DNA of 64,000 nucleotides from Escarpia spicata. Taxonomy: Eukaryota; Annelida; Polychaeta; Sabellida; Siboglinidae. The translations under genes and the position numbers were made by a program. Below the pieces are notes generated by a model. That model searched no databases, was not told the DNA's origin, and saw only the letters and a program-made list of their open reading frames with translations. Within the stretch, counting starts at the first letter, position 1, and the number at the start of each line of letters is the position of its first letter. Positions 25,160 through 35,925 of this stretch are shown here, piece by piece. The stretch spans positions 62,960,826 through 63,024,825 of the forward strand of contig OZ023210.1 in NCBI GenBank assembly GCA_963995525.1, in the 5' to 3' direction.

Positions 25160-27830
25160 TCAAGCTAAGGACCTACATGTATATAAACCTAATAAAATAT
25201 ACTTGGTAAGATTGAGATACTTCATAAAAGCACAGAGTTGAGATGGTGATACAGACCTAACTAATAAACAACAAAATGGATTACATCTCAGTAAATTGGT
25301 CTTACAGCTCTGACAGCCTGTGGATAAAAAACTTCTGCCGAAGCGTGAGGCGCGAGTTTTCAGTGCGCTGTAGCGGCGGCCTGACGGAGGCAGGGTGAAA
25401 AGATAGTTTGTTGGGTGGGAGGTGTCACGTGCAATGTGATCAGCATGTCTGATTAGCCGCTGCTGGTAGAGAGTATCCACAGAGGGCAAATCTTTTCCAA
25501 CTATTTTGGAGGCAGTTTTGTTCACTCTGTTCAATTTCCCGTTGTCACGGACATACACGCTACCAAACCAACTCTGTAATAGAGAAGGTCAAAACGCTTT
25601 CAATCACACCTTTGTAGAAGTTTACCATAATCTGACTACTCACACCAAACGCTTTGAGACGCCTGAGGAAATAAAGCCGCTATTGTGCTTTTTGGACAAG
25701 GTTTTCTGTGTTTTTCTCCCATTTAAAAGCGGAGGAGATGGTTGTGCCTAAAATTTTGAAATTATCTACAATTTGAACTGTTTACCATGAATATCCAGCG
25801 GGAGAGGAGTGGTTTTGTCTCTCCTGAAATCAACGATTATTTGTTTAGTTTGTCATGTGTTCAGTTCCAAATTGTTTTCATCACAACATACTGCTAGTTT
25901 TTGAACCTGGTCGCGGTGCTGTGACTCGTCAGAGTTTGTGATTAGACCTACGACTGTTGTGTCATCTGCAAACTTTGGTGGTGTTGTGGCTGGCTGTAGA
26001 GTCATGGGTAAAGAGTGAGTTCAAACAAGGGGAGTGAACTCAACCCTGGGGTGTGCCCGTAAGTGATAAACGAGGACAGGTGAACGCCAACTTTAACAAT
26101 CTGTGGACGGCTTAGGAGAACGTCAAGGATCCACAGGTAAATATGTGGCAATTTATGAAACAGTTTAGATGGGACAATAGTGTTGAAAGCCGAGCTGTAG
26201 TCTACACACAATAGTCTAGCATACGTATTTGGCTGTTCAAGATGTTGAAGAGAATGGAAGAGACCGAGAGAGACAGCGTCTTCAACAGACCTGTTCTCAC
26301 GGTAGGCAAACTGAAATGGATCTAAGCCTTTCAAAAAGCGAAGCACCAGTCGCTCAAGCGACTTCATTACAACATATGTCAGAGCAAAAGGTCTGTAGTC
26401 GATTAGACATGACACTTTGTTTTTCTTTGGCACAGGAATAATGGTACTCTTTTTAAGACAATGAGGTACATTATACAGACTGAGTGACAAGTTGAATATG
26501 TCTGTAAAAACGCCTGCTAACTGGTCTGCACACTGTTTCAAAAGACACGGTGGTATGCCACCAGGACCGGCGGCCTTTCTGCCATTCAGGCGCTGAAAGA
26601 CCGACTTGACACCGGACTGCTCAACTATGAAGGATGGAAACTGATTGTCACCAAGCTCAGACATAAGGGAAGGAGCAGAGTTATGTATGTCAAACCACCC
26701 GTAGTACTCATTGAAAGTATCAGGCAGAGTGGCTTTGTCAGTATCGACAGACTTTGATGTCGATTTATTATAATAATAGTCGGTTATCTTCTGTATCTCA
26801 CCCTATAATTTCTTCTGAAGGCAACGTGCTTCTCTCGCAACTTGCGTCGCGTGTCGCCATTGAACCAGGGCTTGTCATCTGCGTAGCTTTCGATGGTCTT
26901 GGTCGGAATGAAGAGATCCTCACAGAAAGTGACATAGTCACATACAACATCGGTGTACTCATTGACGTCGGAGGCAGCATGCTTGAACACATCCCTGTCG
27001 GTACATTCAAAGCAGCCGCGGAGGATTCTATCGCATCCACTGTCCACTGCTATTTTGGTTTCTCACATTTAAGTTTCTGTTTGTAGATTGATACAATGTA
27101 AATCATCGCATGATCGGAGTACCCCAGCGATGCACGAGGAAACGAAGGTATGCTCCTTTGATAGACGTATAGCAGTGATCAAGGATCTTGTCTCCTCTTG
27201 TGGTATACGTGATCTGCTGAGTATAGTTTGGCATTTCTTTACGAAAGTTTGCCTTGTTAAAGTCACCAGCAACAATGTCAAGAAAGTCAGGGTTTGCGTT
27301 CTCTACCTCGGTGACTATGTCCGACAGATGAGCATCAGCAGTGTCTGTGTTGGCCTGGGGTGGAATATACACTGCAATCAAAATCACAGAAGAAAATTAT
27401 CTCGGTAGATAGAATGGACGGCTGTCAACGGGAAGTGTCTCTATGTCACAAGAACAAGTTTTTGACAGTACCTTGACATCACGGGACCAGCGATCATTGA
27501 TAAGAAAAAAACACCACCGCCCCGGGCTTTAATCGTCTCGTCGCAGGACCGGTCGCCTCTGTACATGGAAAGCCCGGAGGGCTGAACTGTTGAATCAGGG
27601 ACGCTGGAATCGAGCCAGGTCTCCGTGAACCAAACCAAAAACAGAACAGTCTTGTACTCTCTTTTTGTTTGTAGATTACAAAACAGTTCATCTGTTGCGC
27701 AACGATCGAACGTTGGAGAGAAAAATCGCTGGCAGCGGCGAACGTAAATCCCGTCGGTGAAACCTTGCCAAGGCCCCACCACGACGGCGTAATTTTCGCC
27801 CGTGCCGGCCATGAGCACTGTCTGAGCGAA
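25160..27830 (-). mobile_element. Decayed L2/CR1-like non-LTR retrotransposon (ORF2 EN-RT)
   Basis: Read on the - strand, fragments in several frames appear in correct order. The endonuclease start is WFTETWLDSSVPD (about 27640). Endonuclease core follows: ILIAVYIPPQANTDT (about 27385), VAGDFN (about 27270) and LDHCYTS (about 27190). The EN-RT linker is at 27047-26784 (TKTIESYADDKPWFNGDTRR). RT fingers and palm are at 26664-26002 (GRKAAGPGGIPP, DYRPFALT, YARLLCVDYSSAFNTI). The catalytic motif FADDTTVVGLI has its FADD at 25961-25972. Thumb is KAQ.RLYFLRRLKAFGV, and the C-terminal region at 25558-25160 carries LFTLPPSGRRYSALK. Function in the family: target-primed reverse transcription. At least six frame breaks and a scrambled PQG block (TYGHTPGLSSLPLF) make this a dead copy. 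Nearly the whole ORF2 span is present. The clade assignment (Jockey superclade, L2/CR1/Rex-like) is by resemblance. Confidence 0.85.
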
Positions 27831-28140
27831 TGTTTTCCCAGTTGAAGAGGAAATTCAAATCAATAAAACCTACGCTTGGCTCTATATATCAAATTCACTC
27901 ATCGTGTCCCTGATGTGGAGCAGAATATCACAGTTATATACGTGCAAGCACATAGTCCTTTCAGCAAACAGGAACACCGCAATCACACAAAAAAACACAA
28001 AGGCCGACACCCTGTCGCCATAATCCGGCGCCATCTTGACCTATATTACACTATATTTTATTGTATTACATAACACAATAAAAACTACACATTTCATTTA
28101 TTCATGTTGACAATATATATATACTATTACAATGTATTTG
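27831..28140. other. Spacer between LINE relics
   Basis: No recognised coding content. It may include 5' flank of the LINE. TA-repeat begins near 28110. Confidence 0.4.
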
Positions 28141-28391
28141 TTTATATATATATATATATATTTTTTTTTAAAGAAAAGAAATTAAGAAAAAGCCTGATTA
28201 TATAGAAATGTTTTCAGGTCTTTCCTAAAACGTCCAGAGTCACTTTGGCTTGTTAGCTCTACTGGAAGAGAGTTCCACAGGGTGGGACCTGCACATGAAA
28301 ATGGGCGTCGGCCGAACCGTTCCTCGTTAACGCTCGGAACAATCATGAGGGACTGGTCGGCCGAGCGAAGAATTCGACAGTGGCTCACCAC
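28140..28391 (-). mobile_element. LINE ORF2 C-terminal fragment with 3' tail
   Basis: The - strand frame from 28391 to 28182 ends in TAA and contains RRPFSCAGPTLWNSLPVEL, then FRKDLKTFLYNQAFS. This is the standard C-terminal block of CR1/L2/jockey-type ORF2 proteins (FS.AGP.LWN.LP...F+..LKT.L). It is followed on the - strand by an A/T-rich run and (TA)n at 28140-28175, probably the 3' end. The copy is severely 5'-truncated, as is usual after incomplete target-primed reverse transcription. It is separate from the larger LINE just to its left, which has its own C-terminal region at 25.2-25.6 kb. Confidence 0.75.
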
Positions 28392-28837
28392 CTAGTGAGA
28401 ATGGAGAACACACAGGAGAAACAAGTGTCGCCATCTAGGGCTTCTATACAGAACATTTTTCGGGTAACATTAAATGAACCAGATATGCACTGGTGTCAAC
28501 AAACACTGCTTTCGGACATGGGATACTTCTCCCCTCCTATTCGTGCTTTCATAATTTTGGATGATATGTCCCATTTTTTTAATTCTCCTTTTGTGGCTAC
28601 AAAATGTAATCGGTCCGCAACCGTTGTTCAAAAGGTAGTCACTAGACATCGTACATGTTGTGAATTTTGCCTGTAGAAATTATAACAAAAACCCATTAGT
28701 ACTTGGTTTTTTATTGCAAAAAAGTGGAATATTCTGTAAGACTCAGTCAACGCATATTCAACGATTGTACAGTTGGTGCCGATAGTAATGTTGTTATGAT
28801 TGGCTCTGCCACTGAAATGCATTGCTTTTAGTGAATG
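28392..28837. other. Unannotated flank of the 4-kb TIR element
   Basis: No coding feature supported. A stretch at 28636-28672 resembles one at 32899-32935 (see findings). Confidence 0.4.
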
Positions 28838-28843
28838 CGCGTC
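28838..28843. repeat. Target-site duplication CGCGTC, left copy
   Basis: These six bases directly precede TGTTACAACC at 28844. The same six bases directly follow GGTTGTAACA at 32867-32872. Confidence 0.75.
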
Positions 28844-28850
28844 TGTTACA

Positions 28851-28920
28851 ACCAGTAATGTAACAAATCAACCAGTAATGTAATAATAGTAATGTAATAA
28901 CGACCAGTAATGTAATAAAA
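28851..28920. repeat. Left subterminal repeats of the TIR element
   Basis: Three clear copies and one partial copy of ACCAGTAATGTAA(C/T)AA-type units, inverted relative to those at 32737-32860. They are candidate transposase-binding repeats by analogy with other DNA transposons. Confidence 0.7.
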
Positions 28921-29290
28921 TGACGAAGGTGATTATGACGACGATGACGGAAATTATAATGATGATGTTAGTAGGGATGATGAAGATTGTGAAGACGTGA
29001 TGATAAATGATTATGATGATGACGACTAGAATATGAAGACAATTATGGAGTCATCTTAGTGATGATGATGATTATAGTTCTGCTGATGATGTTGCTGTTG
29101 CTGCTGATGATGTTAGTACTGATGATGAAGACGGTGATAATGAGGATCATAAATGTTTATGACGATAAGGAGGAGGAAGAAGAAGGCAACGAAGGCGCCA
29201 TCTTAGTGTTGAAGAAGAAGATGATTATGAATACGATGACGACGACGATGATGATGACGGTGATAATTATTACGGTGATCAGTCGACGAT
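28920..29290. repeat. GAT-rich simple sequence, first block
   Basis: Interrupted GATGAT/GACGAC trinucleotides. Met- and Asp-rich open frames across it are repeat artefacts. Confidence 0.85.
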
Positions 29291-29299
29291 AATGACATC

Positions 29300-31190
29300 C
29301 CTAACCTTATTCTCCTCATCCTCGTGTTACCCTTATAACGGCTGGCCATCCTAGCCAGTTAAGGGGTCATCTCAAATAACATAGGGGAAATCTCAAAATG
29401 CAATGTTAACAAGTGATACTATATTAGAAGTTGAAGGATAATCTCAAAATACCAAAATAAGGATCAGCTGAAACAATTAAGGGGTAATCTCAAAACACGA
29501 AGGTAAGGGTAAACTCAATGAACTACAATGTTCATCTAAACGATAACGGGAAGTCAAATGTTTGAAAATTTGACTAAAAGTACGGGATTATATCAAACAT
29601 AATTTAAAGAATAATTTTAAAAGGAATCATTAAGAAGTAGTTTAATAATACACTAGATGATCATATCAACACATTGCGGGGTCATCTAATAAAATCATGT
29701 GGTCGTCTCGAAATAAAGTTAATTAAATAAAGGGGTCATCTCGTAAAAAGACTGGGTGTTGGTGATGATGTGATTATGACGATGATAGTGGTTATTAGTA
29801 TTATTGTTGTAATGAAGGTGTTGTTGATGATGATGCTGCTGATGATGATTATGTTAGTAATGATAATGAAGACGATGATAATGAGGATGATAAATGCTTA
29901 TGATGATTATCAGGATGACGACGAAGGCAATGGAGGTGTCATCTTTGTGATGAAGATGATGATTATTATGACTATGATGACGCCGACTACGATGATGATG
30001 ATTATGATAACGAAGATGATGACAAAGATGATGACGACGACGGCTATACTTATTACGACGACGAGGACAACGACAATGACATCCTTAACCCCTCCTTCCT
30101 TCTCCTCATCGACATCCTCATGTTCACCCCTATAACGGCTAGCCGTGCTGGCGTCAGGTCGACATTAGCCAAAGTATACTTAAGAAAGGTTCTCAGAACG
30201 AGTCGGCCGCTTGTTGTTTGGGAGAGCACAAGGAACGCCGTTCACATGACCTCCCAGGTAACGCAGTAGCTCCATGTCGGCGAACAATAGGACCGAATCA
30301 GGCAATGTGGCTACGTAGAAGGGGGGTCATTATAAAGGGTCACCTCAACAAATTAAAGGAGTAATCTACATTAAATCTTTGGATTATCTAAAGACAATTA
30401 AGGATCATTAAAGCATATTTACAATTGCCACACCTGATCATTAATTGATGAACTTAAGGGGTCATGTCAAACAAGCTACGGGAAATTTAAATGCTAATGA
30501 GTGATACTATACATTTCTACAACCAAAAGGATAATCTCTAAATCATAAAATACGGATCACTTGAAACTATTAAGGGGTAATCTCAAAACATAACATTCAG
30601 GGTAATCTCATTCAACTAAAAGGTTAACTAAACGATAACGGGAACTTAAATGTGTTAAAATACATTTACAAATTAACGAGCTGATTGTCTCAACAAATTG
30701 AGGAACCATCTCAACAAAATTAAAGGGTCTTCTAACAGGGCTAAGAAATCGTATTAAACAGTGCAACTAGTCACTAACAATGAGCCAGCTTACCGATTTA
30801 ATAAATAAACGGATCATTTAAAAAGACATGTTTATTAAAAATAATTGGCTGATCGTCTGAACGCATTAAGGAATAACATCAAGGCAATAACATTTAATGG
30901 TAATCTCTCATTAAAGGGATTGTCTCAAAAGGGGGCATATAAAATGTAAATGTTCACTAAAAAGAACAATTTGATCGTCTTAACAAAATTATTCATCTTA
31001 TCATATTAAGGAGCCATCTCACAAATAAAGAGCCCTTCTGAAATATGTTAAGGGATCATTTAAAAAATACAAGTGTTATTTAAAAGAACTCACTAAGCGT
31101 GTCAACGCATTCTAGGATCATCACAAAACATTAAGGGTTATTCTCATAAAACAATAATATCGTCTTCTAAAAAACGTTAAGCCGTCATTA
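29300..31190. repeat. Duplicated internal module with TTAAGGGGTCATCTCAA-like motifs
   Basis: Two modules about 1.1 kb apart (about 29320-29580 and 30110-30660) share order and sequence. Each starts after a GAT block at CCTTATAACGGCT or CCTATAACGGCT. Each then has AAGGGGTCAT, AGTGATACTATA, TAAGGGGTAATCTCAAAACA and CTAAACGATAACGGGAA. Further degenerate copies of the short motif (AAGGGTC, AAGGATCATT, AAGGAGCCATCTCA) continue to about 31190. Confidence 0.65.
29760..30085. repeat. GAT-rich simple sequence, second block
   Basis: GATGAT/GACGAC block matching the first at 28920-29290. It is part of the duplicated module. It has no coding meaning. Confidence 0.85.
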
Positions 31191-31212
31191 CACACACAAA
31201 TGTAATTTTTCA

Positions 31213-32369
31213 TTAAAAAGAATTGCATTCTGATTCTCTTTGCAGTGTCATATGGTCGCCGAATGTTCCATTACGTTCGATATTTGTCAAGTAATTATCA
31301 AGGTTATTATTATCAACGAAAGTTTGAAGAGGTGTTCTATTTGATGCGAAAGGTTGTGCCCGAAGACCGCACAATGCCAATTCCAAGTAACTGCAATTCT
31401 GCACACTGGCAAATGCCATTGGGGGTCGGGTCAAAACATACTGCGAACCCAACTGATTGAAATGAAACCAGTCCATCTTCACGGTTGTATGGAATGTGTA
31501 GTATTTGCTCTGTGTGTTGTTCTGTACAATGTGTGACTTCGCTCGTCTCCTTTCAATGTCCTGGGTCACGCTCGTGATGTCGTCCAAAGTAACCCATTTA
31601 GCAACCGCTCGGTGACTCTGGGTGGGGTAAACATGCATAAGCTTATATATTGATAAGCGACGATTGCTCTTAATTAGCTTGCTTTTAAAACATGACACAT
31701 TTTTTTAATCACGCCAGCAACATAGGTGCGGAATCTAGGAGTGGTCTTTCATAGTAACTTCAATTTCCGACAACACATCCCAAATGTGTCGTTGCTGTTT
31801 TTATTATTTTTGTGATCTTCGCCGTATTCGCCGGTATATGTAATTTTGCAATTCCATCCTTTATAATATCGCTAGCAAGGATATTACGCTGGCAAGGGTA
31901 GTTATAAGATCTGGTTTCTTGCTCTGTGCCACTTTTGAAGTCTTTGCATTGGCTGCTTGTACGATACCGTATACTATTTAAGACCATTACATACCAGGCA
32001 CTGTCCAATGAGCAACCATCTTATTTGCATTCACTGCGTACTCCTGTAAGAAAACCTTTCCAGCTTCGATCATCTAGTTCTGACCTACTTGTTGTTCCTT
32101 GAGTCAACACTAACATTGGAACTAGGGCTTTTTCTGTTGCTGTGTTAGATCAGCTAAAAATATTTAAAAATTCCGTCGTCATTTAAAAACTTATCTTTAC
32201 AACCTTGTTTATCCACCTTAGCTCCTTGATCCATCTGTTGAAAACTGGAATACCAATCCTTTTGTCTTGATGCGCCTCTAAGCTTGGTTTCCAAGCATTT
32301 AGGCGCAATAGAAGTTGTCTTATTACTATTAATTGTCTTCTTCTTCCTAGTTGTATTCCACATAATCAT
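31213..32369 (-). pseudogene. Decayed ORF with OTU-like cysteine protease segment
   Basis: Coding-like - strand fragments run from about 32369 down to 31213 inside the TIR element. The best one (31698-31213, 161 codons) contains TFVDNNNLDNYLTNIERNGT followed by FGDHMTLQ. That matches the late part of OTU domains (YL..M...GT+GD.+TLQ). A neighbouring frame at about 31435-31371 reads LDPTPNGICQCAELQLLGIG, resembling the catalytic-Cys block (D.NGNC.F.AL) of OTU proteins. The two halves are therefore in different frames, and compensating indels are inferred. Upstream, a frame at 32008-31760 (ASDIIKDGIAKLHIPANTAK) looks coding but I do not recognise it. OTU proteases remove ubiquitin, and OTU domains also occur in some invertebrate mobile elements. 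The copy is broken here. Confidence 0.42.
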
Positions 32370-32375
32370 TTATCA

Positions 32376-32733
32376 TCCACATCATCACCATCTTCATCAT
32401 CACTACTATCATCACCATCACTACTATCATCATCATCACTACTATCATCATCATCACTACTATCATCATCATCACCATCTTCATCATCACTACTATCATC
32501 ATCATCACCATCTTCATCATCACTACTATCATCATCATCACCATCTTCATCATCACTACTATCATCATCGTCACCATCATCATCATCACTACTATCATCA
32601 TCATCACTACTATCATCATCATCACTACTATCATCATCATCTTCATCATCACTACTATCATCATCATCACCATCTTCATCATCACTACTATCATCATTAT
32701 CATAATATTTATCATCTCCGTCATAATCATCTT
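32376..32733. repeat. (ATC)n array, right subterminal block of the TIR element
   Basis: CATCATCACTACTATCAT-type repeats with a loose period of about 18-33 bp. On the - strand this is the GAT-rich mirror of the left end. His/Tyr or Met/Val open frames are artefacts. Confidence 0.92.
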
Positions 32734-32736
32734 TTT

Positions 32737-32860
32737 TATTACATTACTGGTCGTTATTACATTACTGGTCGTTATTACATTACTGGTCGTTATTACATTA
32801 CTTGTCGTTATTATATTACTGGTCGCTATTACATTACTTGTCGTTATTACATTACTGGTT
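32737..32860. repeat. 18-bp subterminal tandem repeat, about 7 copies
   Basis: The unit is TTATTACATTACTGGTCG with variants (ACTTGTCG, ACTGGTCGCTA). It is the inverted counterpart of the repeats at 28851-28920. Confidence 0.93.
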
Positions 32861-32866
32861 GTAACA

Positions 32867-32872
32867 CGCGTC
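32867..32872. repeat. Target-site duplication CGCGTC, right copy
   Basis: It directly follows GGTTGTAACA, the right end of the TIR element, and matches 28838-28843 exactly. Confidence 0.75.
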
Positions 32873-33835
32873 CGCTTGTGGGAAATACGTAGTTCAATGT
32901 GTAGTCACTAGTTGTTGTACGTGTTTTGAATACTGTCTATTGTATCTCAATCTGTGATCTACAAACATCTCCCTTTGTAAATTTATCTTTACAAGTTTTG
33001 TTCACCGAAGGTAAATTATTGTTAAATTGTTAAGCTCGTGGTACGCTAGATGGCACAAATCAACAACGGAATCGCCAACTAAAATGTGGCGCGAAGTGTA
33101 GATTTACTTGCAAATGTACAACGTGTGAAACACACAATACACGCTCGCTCACGTAGAAATAATAAATTACAAAGGGTGAACTTCAGACATTGTAAATACA
33201 AGATTATTCTCGATAAACATATTGATGGAATGACAAGTTCTGACCTATCCATCACGTGACATATTGTCTAGCAACAAGGCATCCGCACGCCAAGCTTACA
33301 AAATGGCTGACGCACATGGGAATCCGTCGGACATTCAGTCGTATATATTTTGTTGAAATTCTTGCTCCAAATAGTTTGACAAAACATAGTGCAAATTTGG
33401 TTGTGCAATAAATGTACACGGGAAAGAATTATTTAGTTGCACAATTTGACGGAGCCTAGCTTTGATTGTGACGTTATACTCTGGTTCCGTCAATTGTAGT
33501 AGGCATACTCCATCACAAACAAATTGCATTCTCAAGCAATTAAAAAGCATTAACGATACAACACAACAACGGTAAGAGTATCACAATTAAATTGACACAG
33601 ATTGCGACTAGACAAGTTGTGTGACACCAGAAGACATAATGCTGTATCAATGACATCGAGGTGTAAGGCCGAGGCACCCTACTTGTTGGAACACAAGATA
33701 TTCATTATTCGTATGTAAAACAATCCGTGTCCGTCGAAAGAATCGTACGTAGTAGTAACATATTTAAGAGCATAGTAAAAGTAAAAAATTTGAAAGATTA
33801 CTTTACTATATTCTATCTTATTTCCCACTGCATTG
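32873..33835. other. Intergenic sequence, nothing recognised
   Basis: AT-rich. One 71-codon - strand frame (33550-33335) is not recognised and has no supporting splice or family evidence. Confidence 0.4.
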
Positions 33836-34162
33836 AACAGTATAGGGGTTTTTATAACAACAGTACAGGGGTTCTTGTGACAACAGTACAGGTGTTCTTA
33901 TGACAACAGTATAGGTGTTCTTATGACAACAGTATAGGGGTTCGTATGACAACAGTACAGGGGTTCTTGTGACAACAGCACAGGGGTTCTGATGACAACA
34001 GTATAGGGGTTCTTATGACAACAGTATAGGGGTTCTTATGACAACAGTACAGGGGTTCTTGTGACAACAGTACAGGGGTTCTTATGACAACAGTACAGGG
34101 GTTCTTGTGACAACAGTACTGGGGTTCTTGTGACAACAGTACAGTGGTTGTTATGACAACTA
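33836..34162. repeat. 24-bp minisatellite, about 13.5 copies
   Basis: The unit is GACAACAGTATAGGGGTTCT plus TAT, with variants (GTAC, TTGTGAC). Because 24 is a multiple of three, the - strand stays open for 93 codons with an 8-residue repeat. This is a period artefact, not a gene. Confidence 0.95.
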
Positions 34163-34773
34163 GCAGCAACGAGGCCTTATTGTACATCATTATAAAACAC
34201 ATGTTACATCAATATAATATATTGGGCCTGATAGTTGTATGATTACAAACACTACACAAGTATTTCGGTTTATCCGAATGTTTGGGGCAATTCCTATATA
34301 ATATACGGCTGTTTTGCCGTCAGTCGGAAATAAGAATTTGTTACGTACAATCAACTTATGCATTTATGTACAACTTAGATAAACACACTGCTGAAAACAG
34401 CTGTCAACGGAAAGACGATATCGTAAGTAGGTCTTATTATAGCGCACCAAATATACACGTGGGTGGAACATGAATTTTTTGCATACCTGTCGCTGTCGAA
34501 TGTACAGTATTGGTTAGGTTTGCACAGTCGTACACATTTTTATATTGTCTGGTATGTGTTCATATAACTTGGTGTCGCATGTTTCTCAGTTCCATCAGTG
34601 CAAATAGGACGAACTAACATGTCAGCCACTTCATCTGGTTGACACTGTGAAGCTCCCAGTATACAAGGTGCGATCACGCAGACAGGCGAGAAATCACGCT
34701 AAGAAGAAATGTCAAAGCGTTGCTGAAACAACAACGAACTTGGATACATCTATAGTTTGTGTCATCCCGGCGC
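34163..34773 (-). other. Probable 3' UTR / downstream region of the DOK-like gene
   Basis: This follows the TAG stop on the - strand. No canonical polyadenylation signal was identified on that strand in this stretch, so the transcript end is not placed. Confidence 0.35.
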
Positions 34774-35189
34774 CTAGACACTCGTCCTGGCGGGATGGGG
34801 CGGGGGCACTGGTCGGGAAGACAAGGGCAGACTGTGGTGTAAGAGAGGGTTGCGTTGACGAGGCGGCGGGGGAGGAGGGGGCGATAATAGAGGGAAGTCG
34901 TCGTCACTCTCGTCGTTGTCCCCATTCGCTGGAGTCGCCTCCCGTCGCCCGTACTCGGCGCCGCTCTGGCTCGCGTTGTCGGAACAAATCTCGCTTATGA
35001 AGACGGCCGAATCAGCGCTGCTGTTCTCCGAATCGCGATGCTCGTGTGTTTTTTGAGATTCTTGAGTCGCCTCTTGTTGCTGTTGCTGTTGCTGTTGCGT
35101 CTGGTCTGGCAGCTGTTGTTGCGGCTCTTGTGGCTTTGGCGGCCGAGTTTTCTGATGTCGTTGTCGCTGTGCCAGCGGTGGAGGACTTT
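34774..35189 (-). CDS. DOK-family adaptor, terminal coding exon (Pro/Gln-rich tail)
   Basis: The exon follows the acceptor CTTTCCTTTTCAG on the - strand and ends at TAG (34776-34774). It starts with two bases (AA) that complete a GAA codon with the single G ending the exon at 38979, so the phase matches. The 137-residue tail begins SPPPLAQRQRHQKTRPPKP. It then has a glutamine run with eight consecutive Q, a Ser-rich block (DSENSSADSAVFISEICSDN), one tyrosine in a GAEYGRR context, an acidic run (DNDESDDDFPLL), seven prolines in a row and a Pro/Arg-rich end (RPVPPPHPARTSV). Low-complexity, proline-rich tails are normal for DOK adaptors, where they offer SH3 and SH2 docking sites. Only one tyrosine is visible in this exon, fewer than in vertebrate DOK1/2. 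The terminal position is inferred from the in-frame stop. Confidence 0.72.
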
Positions 35190-35397
35190 CTGAAAAGGAA
35201 AGCGTCACATTGGTATTATAATAATCGCACGTTGGAGCTTTGGTATGCTCATTTCGTTTTAATCGATAATATAAAGAAATACATAAAACGACGAGTTTCG
35301 TATGACATATTAAATAAGGAACTGACATTACATCAGTTGTTATTATATTTTTATAATAATAATAATAACTTTTTATGCCTACATCCTATGAAGCTAT

Positions 35398-35925
35398 TAT
35401 GTCGCCATTGACATCAACACCGTGTGGGAGGAAGAAACAATATATGTATTATGTCGCCATTGACATTAACACCGTGTGGGAGGAAGAAACAATATATATA
35501 TTATGTCGCCATTGACATTAACACCACGTAGGAGGAAGAAACCATATTTATTATGTCGCCATTGACATTAACACCGTGTGGGAGGAAGAAACCATATCTA
35601 TTATGTCGCCATTGACATTAACGCCGTGTGGGAGGAAGAAACAATATATATATATTAGGTCGCCATTGACATTAACACCGTGTGGGAGGAAGAAACCATA
35701 TCTATTATATCGCCATTGACATTAACGCCGTGTGGGAGGAAGAAACCATATCTATTATGTCGCCATTGACATTAACACCGTGTGGGAGGAAGAAACCATA
35801 TATATTATGTCGCAATTGACATTAACACCATGTGGGAGGAAGAAACCATATTTGATATGTCGCCATTGACATTAAAACCATGTGGGAGAAAGTAACCATA
35901 TTTATTATGTCGCAATTGACACGAT
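35398..35925. repeat. ~50-bp minisatellite, about 10.5 copies
   Basis: Units carry ATGTCGCCATTGACATTAAC and then ACCGTGTGGGAGGAAGAAAC, ending in a variable ATATAT/ATCTAT stretch. It starts about 200 bp from the acceptor of the terminal DOK exon. Confidence 0.95.

Larger units (their letters stand above)
28844..32866. mobile_element. 4.0-kb TIR element with subterminal repeats and GAT-rich ends
   Basis: The left end reads TGTTACAACCAGTAATGTAA. The right end read inward on the - strand gives the same 20 bases, so the element is bounded by terminal inverted repeats. Inside both ends lie variants of an 18-bp repeat containing CCAGTAATGTAATAA: about 3-4 on the left (28851-28918) and about 7 on the right (32737-32860). 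Beyond these, both sides continue as GATGAT-type sequence pointing inward. A perfect 6-bp direct repeat, CGCGTC, flanks the outer edges. The middle holds a duplicated module with many TTAAGGGGTCATCTCAA-like motifs and a decayed reading frame with an OTU-like segment on the - strand. No transposase is recognised. Six-base duplications are known for Polinton/Maverick and a few other eukaryotic superfamilies, but the TG...CA termini do not fit the usual Polinton ends. The superfamily is left open. Confidence 0.72.

Noticed and set aside
26229..26441. 70-codon + strand frame over the LINE
   Set aside because: Antisense shadow of the RT domain, which is clearly on the - strand.
28920..30135. Met/Asp-rich + strand frames in the GAT blocks
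   Set aside because: Trinucleotide repeats open all frames. No family resemblance.
33335..33550. 71-codon - strand frame (ending EQEFQQNIYD) with a plausible protein-like composition
   Set aside because: Not recognised, no splice sites or neighbours supporting it, and the surrounding DNA is unremarkable.
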